NCBI GenBank assembly: GCA_029204225.1
Contig: CM055098.1
Location: forward strand, 53,094,728-53,158,727
DNA from: Diphasiastrum complanatum
Taxonomy: Eukaryota > Streptophyta > Lycopodiopsida > Lycopodiales > Lycopodiaceae
DNA: 64,000 nt
Direction of reading: 5' to 3'
The translations under genes and the position numbers were made by a program. The notes beneath the pieces are model-generated. The model did not search any database, was not told the DNA's origin, and saw only the letters and a program-made list of their open reading frames with translations. Numbering within the stretch: position 1 is the first letter of the stretch; each line of letters starts with the position of its first letter. Of this stretch, positions 34,892 to 49,088 are shown piece after piece.

Positions 34892-36600
34892 GGGCTCTGT
34901 TACGTAAATATATTACTCTATTTACTTCGCAAACCTCTGTAGAATGCAAATGTCGCGTAATAACCTTTTTTACTAGTCGAGGCAGAAGAAAAATGCCTTG
35001 CTATGATAGAAGACCCCATTTTTTTTTTTTTAAATTCTAAAAAAAGTGTTGGAAAAGCTGGTAGCCTTTCCAAGGGCCAAGATCTGTGCACATTTTGAAC
35101 AGTCAATCTAATGGTGAGCAGCAATTTGCACTTAGTACACCTAAGTGTCCTCTGATTCTATAAAGAGGGAAGTCACAGAACCCTATTCACTTTCCCTCAT
35201 ACTTTCCTGCTTTCTCTCTCTCGCCTTCAGCCCTGCTCTACTGGTGCTTTTCTTTACGGTGATTGCTATTGAAGAGGAATACTCGTGAAAGCTATTGTAA
35301 GTGCAATCGTGTGAACGATACTACAACCTAAGGTGAGAATGCTATGAGGAATGCTAGCTCGCTGATAATGAAGGTTTTGTGCTGTACTTTACGATTAGAA
35401 ATGAATGTTTACAACTTGTTGTGATTACCGTTGTGTAGTAGCAAATTTTGGCTTGCAAAACTGTGATTCGGCATTCTTACAATCCAGCGCTGCCTCAAGG
35501 AGCAGTAGTGGGAACCTTTATAGGTATCTTTTCTATCATTGATTGAGTTATAGTTGGCACTGGCTGCTGGCTAGCGCTGCTTTCTGAGTATAAATTCCAT
35601 ATTGATACTGCAATGAAGCATGGCCTTGCATGCATGCATTATTCTACACATTTTACAGTATGTAAGGATCGAAAAAGTGCGATGGACCGTTGTCTTTACT
35701 TATGGATTCCAGTGATTACAATGATGGATGCTTATATGTGATTGATAAGAGCATTCCTGCTATTCCATTGGTTGTAACTTGCTATAATTGGTTGCTCTGG
35801 ATGATTGCTACGGTTGTATGATACAAACTATAATGATTGTTGCCTCTGATAAGGAGTAGATTGACTTCTAAGAGTGTAACATGAAGAATGCTTGGTTTGA
35901 TTGTTTCTTTCTGAGAAGACGTATACACAGAACATGATTATCTGTATATTGTGGATATTGTGGGGCAGGAATTGCTCTTGAATAAGTTGAATGATAAGTT
36001 AATAATCTGCGGCAAAATGATGGGTTAACTATTGTTAAAGACTATGAGGGTGACAGATGTACTTTATGCTTAACACAATACTTTCAGTTTGAATCTTCTA
36101 GCACGTAGGTGATTTGTTAAAACAACTGAAGATGGATAATTTGCAAGAGATGACTTCGTCTATCATTCAGGTATGATGCTATACGAAACTGCACCAATAC
36201 GGTGGGTAGCCTTACTCGTTACTACAAGAAGTCTTATCCATGCATGATTATACTGAAATTTCTTCCTTTAAAGGTAGTAACTAATAATGTTAGAAAAGTC
36301 TGATCTTATGTACGTTAAAAATAGACATGAGCTTGTATTTTTTATTTCATTAAATTTGCTTGCATCCGGTGTCCCAGTGTTGTTCGTATGGTCACGTATG
36401 CATAAAGAGCTTGACAATGGTACACTTGAATGGCATGGATTTGCCCAAGTTGTTCGGTGTTTGGGCTCTCAGAAAACAGTTACGGGATATCCATGGGGGC
36501 TAGTATAGCACGGAAGTGCTCTAGTACCTAACGCTATGACCATAGTCATATCTATGTCCATCATTATAGTGAAGAATAGTTGCTTACATGTAAAATGTAA
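34818..36600 (+). repeat. Direct repeat copy 1 (~1.75 kb)
   Basis: Starts with (CT)n to 34889, then ATGGGCTCTGTTACG, and ends at TTGCTTACATG. It contains TATAAAG at 35159-35165, followed by a pyrimidine-rich stretch, like an LTR promoter. Relative to copy 2 it lacks about 75-85 bp near 35567. Copies look roughly 96% alike by eye. Confidence 0.85.
35159..35165 (+). promoter_or_regulatory. Possible TATA box in the direct repeat
   Basis: TATAAAG about 270 bp into the unit, followed by a CT-rich leader; same in copy 2 at 38072-38078. Confidence 0.4.
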
Positions 36601-37141
36601 ATGTGGATCTAATACATTTCTTTTGCTCTTGTACTGATCAGTATGGCTTATGCCATAATACGGTTTCGTTAAAGAGTAGAATGTATCGCTTAGTAATGAA
36701 GTGAATGATAGGGAAGATTGGACATACTTTTTATAAATGCAATTTGGCTGATAAAGTAGTGAATCTTGTTTTGGACATGGATAACAACTTATGCTCAGCT
36801 ATGACACCTGTCTTCCTCACATGACTAACTTGTGCGGTTTTGTTGTGTGGGATGGTGGCAGGTAACAACTGGGTGTCTTAGAACTTGCTTCTTTAGGTTA
36901 TACTTTATATAGCTATATTTTAATCTATTATGCTATAAATTGAAGGGTTCAAAGGGTTTGGTCTTGACTTGTCAAGAGGGACTATGTGAAATCTTCTTAC
37001 TCTCTCTCTAGCATCTCTGATGCCACCCCGGCTACCCTTTGGTCGGGGTAGCACCAAACCTTTACATTTACTTGTATTTTATGGCTAACAAGGTTTATTG
37101 TACGATGTAGTCCACAGGATGGTTTCATGGTGCGGTGACTC

Positions 37142-37630
37142 TTGGCTATGGGGAGCCCCTTCCTTGTATTTCTAGACAAGATGCAACCTCGTATCGATGA
37201 TAATGCCTTATGGATCTATCTCTTGGAGTACCTCACTATAGAAAAAGAAGACGCTTCGGATAACACGGTTAATTTTTTGAATATTATCACTACCTTTGAT
37301 TCTTTATCAGGAAAGTTTCATATGAAAAAATTTGACAAGAGACGAAAACTTTCGTTTTCGTTCTTTCAGTATATACACTTAACTGCCAATAGGCCGATTA
37401 TGAACTCGTATAAAGTAATTGTCGCTCAGATTATTGCTGCCATGTACTGTTGTAGCAAACTGGATACCTTTACGGATGAGGTCAAAAACATTGTTCTTGC
37501 TTTTCAAAATAATGGCTTCATGAGAAAAAGATTGTATGAGATTTTAAACAACCTATTTTTATGCGACTTGTTCCCTGGGCTCAAGTTTACTTTACCAAAA
37601 AATGCTAAAAAAATTTTGGTGAGCAGTTAG
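37142..37630 (+). pseudogene. Penelope-like reverse transcriptase C-terminal remnant
   Basis: The open frame begins at a non-ATG codon and reads LAMGSPFLVFLDKM, matching the RT 'aMGSPlsp.La' block. Then comes TVNFLNIITTFDSLSGKFHM, matching 'FLDi.i' after the catalytic block, and KKFDKRRKLSFSFFQYIHL, then VIVAQIIAAMYCCSKLDTF, and VLAFQNNGFMRKRLYEILN. This order (MGSP, FLDI, 'YDKR..F.F', '..NiP..', 'Q..R....CS', 'L...G....L') is typical of Penelope-like or closely related RTs. The YxDD block should lie between the first two motifs but is missing, so an internal deletion is likely. A stop sits a few codons upstream. No GIY-YIG endonuclease is visible. The family call is moderate. Confidence 0.5.
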
Positions 37631-37695
37631 CACTCCATCTCAGGGGTGCTAAATGCCCCTTGAGAGACTTTGCTGATTGTGAGTATGGTTGGTGG

Positions 37696-39587
<1,892 letters not shown>

Positions 39588-40024
39588 CTTGCATCAGACT
39601 ACTACTTTACAATGTTTGTGTACTCTGTTGATCTATATGTCAAGTATCATCCAGTAAGTATAGTCGCTCTATGTGTCGCGACATTTTTTGTGTCACGTCG
39701 TTGGTGTCGTTTCCATCGTTGGTTCCGTTTCATCATTGGTTTCATTTTACTTTTCTGCTTTTCTCTCGTACTGGACTGCAAAAGATTCTCGTGCTAGACC
39801 GCAAAAGATTCTCGTTCGTGAACCTTTCGTGTTCGCAAACCGTTCGTCTTCGTCTCCTTTGACTTTCGTGTTCGCAAAACTTTTCGTGTTTCATGTCTCC
39901 TGACTTTCGTGTTCACGAACATCTTCGTCAGGCAAAATGCTGAAAGCTAGCAAGGCTTTGTAAAAAGAAACGTTTTGTTTCTTCAGCTGATAGCTTTATG
40001 ATCCTGAGACTGCTCCTTTGTCTC
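39588..40024 (-). repeat. Probable 3' LTR region of copia element D
   Basis: This stretch follows the RNase H end of D and has LTR-like words (TGTCGCGACATTTTTTGTG near 39674, 'ttcgtgttcg' repeats) resembling the style of element C's LTR. The boundaries could not be fixed because the 5' half of D is absent. Confidence 0.4.
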
Positions 40025-41164
40025 TCAAAGAGTCATGTCCAGGGCTTTAGTGAAGATGTCAACAACTATGTCTTTCGTTCCGATGAAGGTGGTCTGCAGC
40101 ATCTTCTTTTCAATTAGATCCCTAATCAAGTGGTACTTGATCGCAATGTGCTTCGTTCTAGAATGGAACATAGGATCTTTTGTCAGGTGTATTGCAGAGG
40201 TGTTGTCCATCTGCAAGACCAGGGGCTCGTTCCTTATTTCGCTCGATTCGTCCAAGAACTGCCTTAGCCAGATTATTTTGTTGGCCATCTTTGCTGCTGC
40301 AACATATTCTGCTTCGCAGGATGACTGGGCTACAACGGTCTGTTTCTTTCTGACCCAGAGAACTGCTGCTCTTGATGCAATGGTGCATCCTCCTAAGACG
40401 CTTTTACAATCATCCTTGAGAGATGCTCAGCTAGCATCGCTATAGGAAAGTATCTTGAAACCTGCATCACGACAATAACACAAGCCATAATCCCTCGTTA
40501 ATTGGAGATATTGCAAAATGCATTTTGCAATTTTCCAATGTGTCGAGCCTAGATTCGTGTAGAATTGGCTCATCCTGAATACTGCATAAGCAATATCATG
40601 ATGTGTGTTGTCTGCAAGGTACATCAGTGATCCTATCAGCTTCCTGTAAGGTGTGAGCTGCATTTGTTCTCTCTCTTCCTTAATCTTTGAACAATCGTCG
40701 CTTGTCAGCACTGTCCCTACGAGCATTGGAGTGTTCGCTCCTTTGCAGTTCAGCATTCCAAAGTCCTCTAGGATCTTCTGGGTGTATCTGAACTGGTGAA
40801 GGTATAACCTACCTCCCTTGTAGTCCCTTTCAATTTGTAAGCCTAGGTAACACCTGGCTTCTCCCAGATCCACTATCTCGAAATGTTTCGAGATGTCTGC
40901 CTTTACTTCAACAATTAGCTGCTCACTCCTACAAAGTATCATAATGTCGTCCACATATACAGCCACTATGATAATCTGCCCATCTGTAACTCTGACATAT
41001 ACATTAGAATCAGCCAATAGAGGCTTGAATCCTAATGATTTCAGGGTTTGATCTTTCTTCTTGTACCATTGTCGGACTGATTGTTTCAGACCATAGATAC
41101 TTCTGTGCATTCTGCATGCATAGTCAGGAAGTGAATTCAAGACATATCCTGGGGGTTGATCCAT
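40025..41164 (-). pseudogene. Copia element D RT-RNase H fragment
   Basis: The minus-strand frame 41164-40427 holds RT from MDQPPGYVLNS through YGLKQSVRQWYKK, the catalytic VAVYVDDIMIL, LGEARCYLGLQIERD and LIGSLMYLADNTHHDIAYAV to the first RNase H acid (ILSYSDAS). After a shift, 40288-40025 continues with MDNTSAIHLTKDPMFHSRTK, then HIAIKYHLIRDLIEKK and VDIFTKALDM. Everything upstream of 'MDQPPGY' is missing, so D is a 3' half. Confidence 0.85.
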
Positions 41165-41290
41165 GTAGACCTCTTTGTAAACAAAAATGTTTTGTTTCTT
41201 CAGAGATTAACTTCAAAGTATCGTGGCACTCATCCTATCGCTCAATATTCATTGGCCAAACTATACTTGAAGTGTCATAAGGGTCAAAGA

Positions 41291-41899
41291 TTAAAGCATT
41301 TTCAAAAAACACTTTAAAGAGTTTAACTCTCGTACTCTTGGATTCTCTATGTGCACTCCATTGGCCCAAATATGATCGTTGACAATCCTCCTTGTCCGAA
41401 TCCTAAGGCCTTTGCATTGTGTGCATGTACATAGTATCCTCTCGTCATATTCTGGTTGAAACTGGTCCAATAATCCAATTGCAAATGGCACAAATTCTTT
41501 CAATGTCATTCAAGTGAAAATTGACAAATTCTAACATGTGACAAAAATTGACAAAATAGTCTTTTGTACATTTAGTGCATTTGCGACCTTCATTTGTGAT
41601 GGAGTGGTGTCTTGGCTTTCCAAAGAGCAATATACTATATCACAATCCTCAACCAAATCAGAGTACATTACTATTACAAATAAAAAAATTATGACATTAT
41701 CCAATATACATACATGTGATGGATCAATAGGTGGCCTCCGTCGACTGATGGAAGAGCATGAAGATGAAGCAGTCAATAGTTGTTCATTGTAATTTAGTCT
41801 TGCTTGCTCCTTTTTTCTGTGATAGAGCTCAATTCTTTTTTCTTTCTCTAAATCACGTGGAGGTACGATAATTTTCCTAGAATTCATAATTCTAATCAA
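41291..41899 (-). pseudogene. CACTA transposase N-terminal (transposase-associated) domain fragment
   Basis: The minus frame 41509-41291 reads KEFVPFAIGLLDQF ... ERILCTCTQCKGLRIRTRRI and VNDHIWANGV, the Cys/His pattern of the plant transposase-associated domain ('ILCPC..C........v..Hl...G'). Frames at 41899-41531 upstream are basic (PPRDLEKEKRIELYHRKKEQ) and may be an earlier exon. It lies on the same strand as the TNP2 body at 29432-32002, about 9 kb away, and could be its missing N-terminus. Confidence 0.5.
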
Positions 41900-43311
41900 A
41901 TGTCATTGTAAGAATAAATTTACACGAAAAATCATACACTCATATTTAAATAACAAATAAAGCGCAATTGATGTCAATATCAAAAACAATATATATCTGT
42001 TGTTGCGATCATGAGATGAATTGCTATCTGATGAAGATGACATCGTCAATGACATATACAAACTATAGCCAGCTACTCTATACCACATCATAAGTAATCA
42101 TCATGAGACCATATGTACTGAACAAATATAATAAAATTTGTTAAAGACATGCCAACATCTGATCCATGTATATTCTAGTTATGCTTAATGAAAATCTAGT
42201 ATTCTAGTAACATTGCTATCAAGAAAATTGCTTGGGTGGGACAACACATGACGAGCAATCAAAATGAGGTCCATATTGACAAATGTTAGACATCAGTAGA
42301 TAGTGCGTGCAAGTCTATCTCAACTAATTTAAAGACCACATAGCAGTTAATGTTCGAAGCTTTCAGTTTGAACTCTTGTCCAAGATGAGTGATGATCTCA
42401 CTCAAACTTTCTTTCAAGATGGAATGATCAAAATCAAACAATCAGTCATATACTCAATTGATTCATTGCCCACTCAGTCACTCATTCGATTAATTAATAC
42501 TTGGATCGAGTTAGTTAGGGATAAATCTCTTTGGATTGGCCTAGTGTGCCATGGTATCTCATGAAGAGCAATATGCATTCGCCCTTTCTATCTATGGTTG
42601 CTTTGTATGCAAGATGATGTTCCTTGATTCGAAAAGAAAAGATGAGCAATTGGTCAATGTCAATCAATCATATACTAGCTAGCACACCAATGATCAACAT
42701 CTTTATTAGAATGCTAAATGATATTTCAACTAATTACTATGATTTCATGTAAGGTCATATAGTTCACACACTAACAATTAAAAAGATATATCATATAGTC
42801 ACATATCACTAAGGTCCTCAATATAACATAAATGCTTTTGATCATGAATCTAAATGACCCCATGCAACCATTTAAGAGGCCACATGACAAAAGCAAAAAA
42901 AATCTATTTGACCATATAATTATTTCAAATCTATGACACCTAAATTATTTATAAACTAAATGTTTTATGACATCACCGATTTGACATAATATTATGTCAT
43001 AAAATCTTTAAAAACTTGTCAAATTATTTGTTTAATAACAATATTACTATTTTTTATCTCATGATTTTGTCTTGTATGTCAAATCTCAAGAAAAATAAAA
43101 ATTTATAACAATATAAAACTAGTCTTAACAATTAAATACTACCATAATGATCTTTGAATTGATTTTTTATGTATTTTATGTCAAATCCTACAATAAAATA
43201 TTCTCATAAAATCTAGAAAAGATTATGACTTGCATAAATGACATTTAAAGCATGCAAGCCCATGTGGGGGACCCTCTCACGTGTGAAGAGAGAAAAAAAA
43301 AACCATGTAGA
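41900..43311. other. AT-rich spacer, nothing recognised
   Basis: No coding or repeat signature strong enough to report; a 62-codon frame at 42376 has no motif. Confidence 0.35.
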
Positions 43312-43380
43312 ACATCCATGCGTGGATATCGCGTGGATTATCCACGCATGGATAACTTCTGCATGAATAATCCACGCGAA
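43312..43380. repeat. Left cluster of GCGTGGATTATCCACGC palindromes
   Basis: Three to four copies of the ATCCACGC/GCGTGGAT word in both orientations; the perfect 8+1+8 palindrome is at 43331-43347. The right cluster is at 45639-46086. Confidence 0.8.
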
Positions 43381-43731
43381 ACTTAAATGCCAATAAAACC
43401 ACATTTTTGCGAGCATTCTTGCTTCTCTTCTTTTGCTTTCAAGTTTTATAGGTCTTCCTAATCTAGTGTTTAGTGCTCTTGCTTGCTATTGCTCTTCCAA
43501 GCTCTATAGATCTTGCTTGCTTGCTTGCTTTTGGTTGCTCTTCCTTGCTAGCGATCTTGCTCTTGCGATTGCTTGCAATCTCTTCCTAATCTATTGATCT
43601 TGCTTGCTCTTGCTTGTTATTGATCTATTCCTTTCTTGTCATTGCTTACTCTTCTAATCTAACACTCTTCACTACTCTTTCATTCCCATTGGGCCACTAC
43701 TTTCTAACTTTTAAAATTTTTCTTTGATACA

Positions 43732-44845
43732 ATGTCTTCAAGTGGAAGGTCAAGTGGCAGAGCATCTAGGAAAGAGCTCGTGAGGAGCCCAAAGAATTTA
43801 ATCAAGAGTGGTTTGAGAATCTATCTCCTCAACAAAGAGATAGAATCAAAAATCTTGTGTTATCTTCTTCGGGTGAATCATCCGAGAGAAGAGCTTGCAA
43901 AGATGCCCCTTTCCAAGAATTGTGTAGTGTGTATTATGATCTTAATCCACGTGGTGGACTTATATAATGTATGTGTGGCAATGTAGCTTGCTTCATATTT
44001 TGGTAAAGATTACATGATCAATTGGTCCTTCCAATCGCTTCAAGACAAAAATAAAATGATAGAGACTTTATATTTCTGAATTCCCTGAATCCAATGCATT
44101 TAGTAGACTTGGGCCTTGAATTCAGTGTGTCTTTGGATTCGAAACAAAAGGCAATTGATGAGAAGAGCCGTGAGGAATCCCAAGAATCCCACGAAGCCTG
44201 GATGGTGCTCCAAAAGGAATTGGAGGAAGGTGAAAGGGGAATTGTTGCAAAACAATCCCCAAAAGTATGAACAACAACATAGGGCCGCCACCGAGAAGCT
44301 CTTAAAAATGGCCAATGTCACTTGGGATCGAGAGGAAGGGGCAATCTAGAGGCCCAATTTGTAAGTGCAATACTTTTTACTATGATTCTATTTTTGTAGT
44401 GAGATTGTTAATGCTTTTTATTGCTAAACTATATTGTATTGCTAAACTATGTTTTTTTGTTGAATGTAACTTAGTAATTTTGGAAGACACATGACCGCCG
44501 CGGAGTACAAACAAGGTTATGATCATGGAGATGTCGGCCTTAAGGCTTTTACGGAATCCCATGGATTGTTTTCAATCATAAACTTTTAACCTTTATTGTT
44601 TTGTGATTGTTTACTTTGTGGTTTACAAGTAAGTTTAATCTCAATTTAATTGAATATTTGATTATATTTTGTAGAGAGGCCCTACAACTTCAAGCGTTCG
44701 TGATGTGGAAGAAAATGTGGAAAATATTGAGGAGCAAAATGTGGAAGAGAACGTGAATAAGAGCGAAGGGGAGTTTGAAGATGTGGACACCAACGTACAC
44801 CTACAAGACGAAGGAAGCGAGGAGGGAGGAAGTGATGATGAGTAG
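43732..44845 (+). CDS. Hypothetical multi-exon protein with acidic tail, frame disturbed
   Basis: I do not recognise this protein. A CT- and 'cttgctt'-rich leader (43430-43690) precedes ATG 43732 (MSSSGRSSGRASRK). After a shift the sequence reads EEPKEFNQEWFENLSPQQRD and RRACKDAPFQELCSVYYDLN, which looks coding. A possible acceptor near 44120 opens SLDSKQKAIDEKSREESQES and EAWMVLQKELEEGER. Then QHRAATEKLLKMANVTW ends near a GTAAGT donor at 44361. Next comes TAAEYKQGYDHGDVGLKAFT (44490-44560), then after TTTTGTAG at about 44674 a very acidic end (VEENVENIEEQNVEENVNKS ... EEGGSDDE) to the stop at 44843-44845. It sits between two palindrome clusters, so a transposon accessory (TNPA-like DNA-binding) role is possible but unproven. 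Exon limits are estimates and indels are likely. Confidence 0.35.
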
Positions 44846-44997
44846 AGTTTTTAAATTAAATGTAAGGCCTTGTAGAAGGCAATGTATGAAGGGAGAATTT
44901 ATTCTCTCATCAATGTACTTTTTTTGAAATCAATCAATATAATGATTTGGCACTACATCATTCTGCAAAAAATTTGAATGCATATATTTTTAATTCG

Positions 44998-45200
44998 TGA
45001 ATGTAAATGTATAGTCTATTGAATGCAAATGTACCTATTGATGTATTCAATGCAATGTATAGTCTATTTAATGCACATCTATGGAATGCAAATGTATCTA
45101 TTGATGAATTCAATGCAATGTATATATTTTAGCACATGATTTGCATGCTAGAATGCACAATAGAAAGTAATGGAAAGCACAATGGAAAGTAATGGAAACC
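44998..45200. repeat. Short AT-rich imperfect repeats
   Basis: The word 'attcaatgcaatgtatagtc' and 'aatgcaaatgtatctattga' recur two or three times, followed by 'gaaagtaatggaaagcacaa' repeats. Confidence 0.5.
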
Positions 45201-45638
45201 ACAATATAATGCATCAATAGATCACACATTAAGTTATCGACTAAATATCAAATGAGTCAAAATAAATGTGAATTTGTCTTTACTATTGTATCTCCATTGT
45301 TTTGTAATCTTTGCTTTTCCTTTTGCATGCACTTGATCTTTCAATCCTTTGCAATGAAAGCTCTTTTTTTATTTTTCATATCCAAGCCTACATCAAAAAC
45401 AAAAAAGATCTTAAAACTTATGATCACAAAACACATACTATTAACATCCATCAATGAACTAAAAACCCCTAAACACTATCATATTCTTACTCACATTCAT
45501 CACCATCTCATCCTCACTCCCATCTGTACTCTCTTTTTTCTCTCTCTCACACAAAAGAAAAAAGGAAGTCGAGCTCTAGTTTAGGAGCAAACCACATTTT
45601 GATTCGCACCAGATGTCTTTTTTGGGTCAAAAAAATTT

Positions 45639-46086
45639 GCGTGGATTATCCACGCAAAATTCAGAGATTTAATCGCGTGGTTACCACGTGGATATAAAAA
45701 AAAAAATCATCCACACGGTATCCACGGCCCCAGCTTTCTGGATTTTGCATGGATTGTCCACGCGTGGATAATTTGCCACGCGGTATCCACGTGAAAGCTG
45801 AGCCTTTTTTTTTTTTAAATCTTAGTATGGCATGGATTATCCACGTGTGGATTATCCATGCCACATTAAAATTTTCATTTCTGGATCCGGGTGTCGGAGA
45901 TTTGTCCGGTTGCCGATTATCGGAGTTGGTGTGGATAATCCATGCAGTTTGAATTTCACGACGTCCAGCCGATCTGCTGCCGTAAGTGATAGTTGTGTGG
46001 AACATCCACGCGTGGATAATTCATGTGACCATATCCATGCGTATATCCACGGCTATATCCATGCGAAATTTTTTTTGTCCACGCCA
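45639..46086. repeat. Right cluster of GCGTGGATTATCCACGC palindromes
   Basis: About fifteen ATCCACGC/GCGTGGAT-type words in both orientations, including the same perfect 17-mer at 45639-45655. They resemble subterminal binding repeats of DNA transposons. The reading frames across the cluster (MDYPRVD, WIIHAWIIH) are artefacts. Confidence 0.8.
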
Positions 46087-46396
46087 CCTCCTTTGTATTG
46101 TGCGTGGTTATTTGCTACATGTGTTCTTGTGTATGAGTGTTGTGATGGAAACTAAAAGAGGAACTCAACATGTAAATGATAACTTGGATAAGTGATAGGT
46201 CATTGTCATGTGATTGAATTCAAAAAAAATTGAACGTTTATTTGGGATTGAGCTTATAAGTAGTAAGCTTGGAATGAGCTTGTGAAAAGATCATGCATTA
46301 GCTTATACTAAAGCATTCATAAGCTTATTGTCTTATTCTAATCTTAGTTTTCTTTGTTGTTGCTTTGAATACTAGGATCACAATCCAGACACTCTC

Positions 46397-46736
46397 ATGG
46401 ATCAGTCAACCTCTAATCCTACTTTTGACTTGTCTAAACCTGATAGTGTGCCACAAGCCCTACAACTCCTCTACCAACAAATTTACGAGACAAACCAACA
46501 ATTACATGAAAATAACTTAAAGAACCAAGCTCTTAAGTCGAAGTTGGCCAATCAACGAAAGTACCTCCTCCCGTTAAAGTATATAAAGAGAAAAAAAGAA
46601 AGAGAGGAGTCTACGAGTAGTGAATTCATGGCTTAATGTTTGGAATGAGTATTTCGCCATGAATCTTCTTTCTGAAAGTGAGAAACTCTCCACCGCTATT
46701 ATGTTTTTGGATGGAAAAGCTTTAGTATGGTGAGAG
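46397..46736 (+). pseudogene. Ty3/gypsy element F, Gag N-terminal part
   Basis: ATG 46397 opens MDQSTSNPTFDLSKPDSVPQ, a Gln/Asn-rich Gag start. After a stop the Gag core continues as EYFAMNLLSESEKLSTAIMF, then LDGKALVW at about 46732, where element E is inserted. The Gag resumes at 58662. The left LTR of F was not identified. Confidence 0.8.
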
Positions 46737-47011
46737 ACTTAGAATTTGCTTTGCACAGGAACACACATCATGCTACACAGTAACACAGATAGAAAATCAC
46801 TCTCCTCAGCAAGCTCGCATAGCAACTGTATTCTCAAAATGAAATTACACTGTACATATAGTTGTTCACTCAGGCAACCCATGCATAACCCAGATTGTCG
46901 TTGGCGGGATGCGTGTCCCGTCGACTTGCCTCATGGCGAGGCCAACTGATCCTTATCCATTGATAGGACCCACAGTACAGTAACACAGTGATTCTAACTT
47001 TAATTCTAACT
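46737..47011 (-). repeat. 3' LTR of element E
   Basis: 275 bp, next to a polypurine tract (ctctcccttaaag on the plus strand, 47012-47024). Confidence 0.92.
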
Positions 47012-47064
47012 CTCTCCCTTAAAGTAGAGTCACGTTTTATACAGTCATATACATAGCTTCAAAG

Positions 47065-49088
47065 TCAACAAACTTTAAATACAGAAAGTTTTGATCTAAA
47101 CTTATCAAACTTTTCTCCAGTAAGTGGCTTAGTGAAAATATCAGCTAGTTGTTCTTCTGTGCTACAATGAACAACATGAATTTCACGACTTAGCAGCTTT
47201 TCACGTATGAAGTGATATTGAATCTCAATGTGTTTAGTTCTCGCATGGAACACTGGATTCTTTGCTAGCTGAATGCCACTCTGACTGTCGCTATGTAAAG
47301 TTGTGGGATTTTTCTGCTTCATGCCAATCTCTTCCAAGATTTGTCTCAACCATATAGCTTTTTGTGCAGCACTACACATTGCCTTATACTCTGCTTCTGT
47401 GGTGGAAAGAGCAATTGTACTTTGCTTCTTACTAGACCAGGAAAAGCAATTACCACAAAACTGGAATATATATCCTGTGGTGGATCTACGATCATCATAG
47501 TCACCTCCCCAGTCCGCATCCACATAGCCACACAACTCAGGTAAACCATCATGCTTCCTGTAAATCAAGCCATACTCTAAAGAGCCTTTCACATAACGCA
47601 AAATGCATTTAGCTGCTTTCCAATGCGTTTTCGTAGGTGCTGCCATAAACTGACTTACAATGCCAACAGCATAGCATATATCTGGTCTAGTTGTGGTAAG
47701 GTAAATCAAGCTCCCTACTAACTGGCTATATAGCATAGCATCAAATGACTGTGATTCATCAAGCTTAGAAAGCTTTTTACCTGGTTCAATAGGAGTGTTT
47801 ACTGGTTTGCAATCCTGCAACCTAAACCTGTGTAGTAACTCTTTGACATATTTCACCTGTGTTAAACCCACTTCATGTCCTTTTTGCCACACTTCTACTC
47901 CAAGGCAGTAATGCATCAGGCTGAGATCCGTCATCTCAAATTGTTCCATGAGGTCTTTCTTGATTATGTCTATCATCTCTTGATTATTTCCCGTAATAAT
48001 CAAGTCATCAACATAAAGAGCAATCAAAGAAACCATACCATCAAAGCATAAGACATATAGATTTGGATCAGAATGTGTTCTCACCATCCCCTTTGAACGA
48101 AAGTAGGCATCAATTCTGCTATACCATGCACATGGTGCTTGTTTAAGACCATAAAGCGCTTTCTTCAAGCGACATACTTTATTTTCCTGTCCTTTCGTTA
48201 CAAAGCCTTCAGGTTGATCCATGAACACCTTCTTCTTCTAACTCACCATTTAGAAAAGCAGATTTCACATCCATCTGATGCAAAGGCCAACCAAAATGTG
48301 AAGCTAAAGCAATAAGTAGACGTAGAGTATTCCACTTACACACCGGCGCAAAGGTCTCCTCATAGTCAATGCCTTTATTTTGTGCGTACCCTTTGATTAC
48401 CAATCTTGCTTTGTGCTTTGCTATGCTTCCATCTGCATGGTACTTAGTTCTATATACCCATTTGCAGCCAATGAATTTCTTGCCAACTGGTGGTTCTACT
48501 AAGTCCCATGTGCTATGCTTACAATTGACTCCATCTCCTCTCCCATGGCCTTGATCCAAATGTCATCATCCTTCGCTTCACCATAAGTCGAAGGTTCTTT
48601 GCTTTGAATAATGTTGGATAACAGAGCAAAATTTGCTTCATACCTTTCAGGTAGTATCTTCTCTCTTGTTGATCTTCGTAGCTCTCCTTGGTTAGATGAT
48701 CCTGGAAAGTCATCTATATCGCGGCTTTCCATCAATCTCTCAAACCACTTAGGGAGCTTTCTGTTAGGTGATCGGCTTCTTGGTGAAAATGTATTCCACG
48801 GTACATCCTTCTCCTTGCGTTTGTCACCTGCAATTTCAATCCTTCTTGCACCAAAAGGTTTGTCCCTACCTCTCCAACCTGTTTCTTGAGGTTGAGTAGT
48901 AGTATCTTGAGATGTATCCTCATGTTCATCACTCGGAAGGTCAATGAATGGATCATCATCAGGTGGTATCCTCACTATGCCATTTTTCCTACTGGATGTG
49001 TCTATCTTCTCAGCATCTTCGTCTTCATACATCTTGGATTCATCAAAGATAACATCTCGGCTTATATGGATTTTGTTTTCGACTGGAT
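47065..49088 (-). pseudogene. Element E RT-RNase H part, frameshifted
   Basis: The frame entering from element A's left edge (49088) holds the integrase C-terminus and linker (KIHISRDVIFDE; then RRSTREKILPERYE). RT begins at 48559-48209 with GCKWVYRTKYHADGSI, then GIDYEETFAPVCKW and DVKSAFLNGELEE. One extra base near 48214 moves the frame. The frame 48228-47065 continues MFMDQPEGFVTKGQ, YGLKQAPCAWYSR, the catalytic IALYVDDLIITGN, LVGSLIYLTTTRPDICYAVG, and RNase H (DADWGGDYDDRRST; LSTTEAEYKAM; DSQSGIQLAKNPVFHARTK), ending at KPLTGEKFDKFRSKL. All catalytic blocks are intact, so decay is recent. Confidence 0.9.

Noticed and set aside
45661-46155. Open frames across the palindrome cluster (repeated WIIH peptides)
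   Set aside because: They follow from the repeated ATCCACGC words, not from coding selection.
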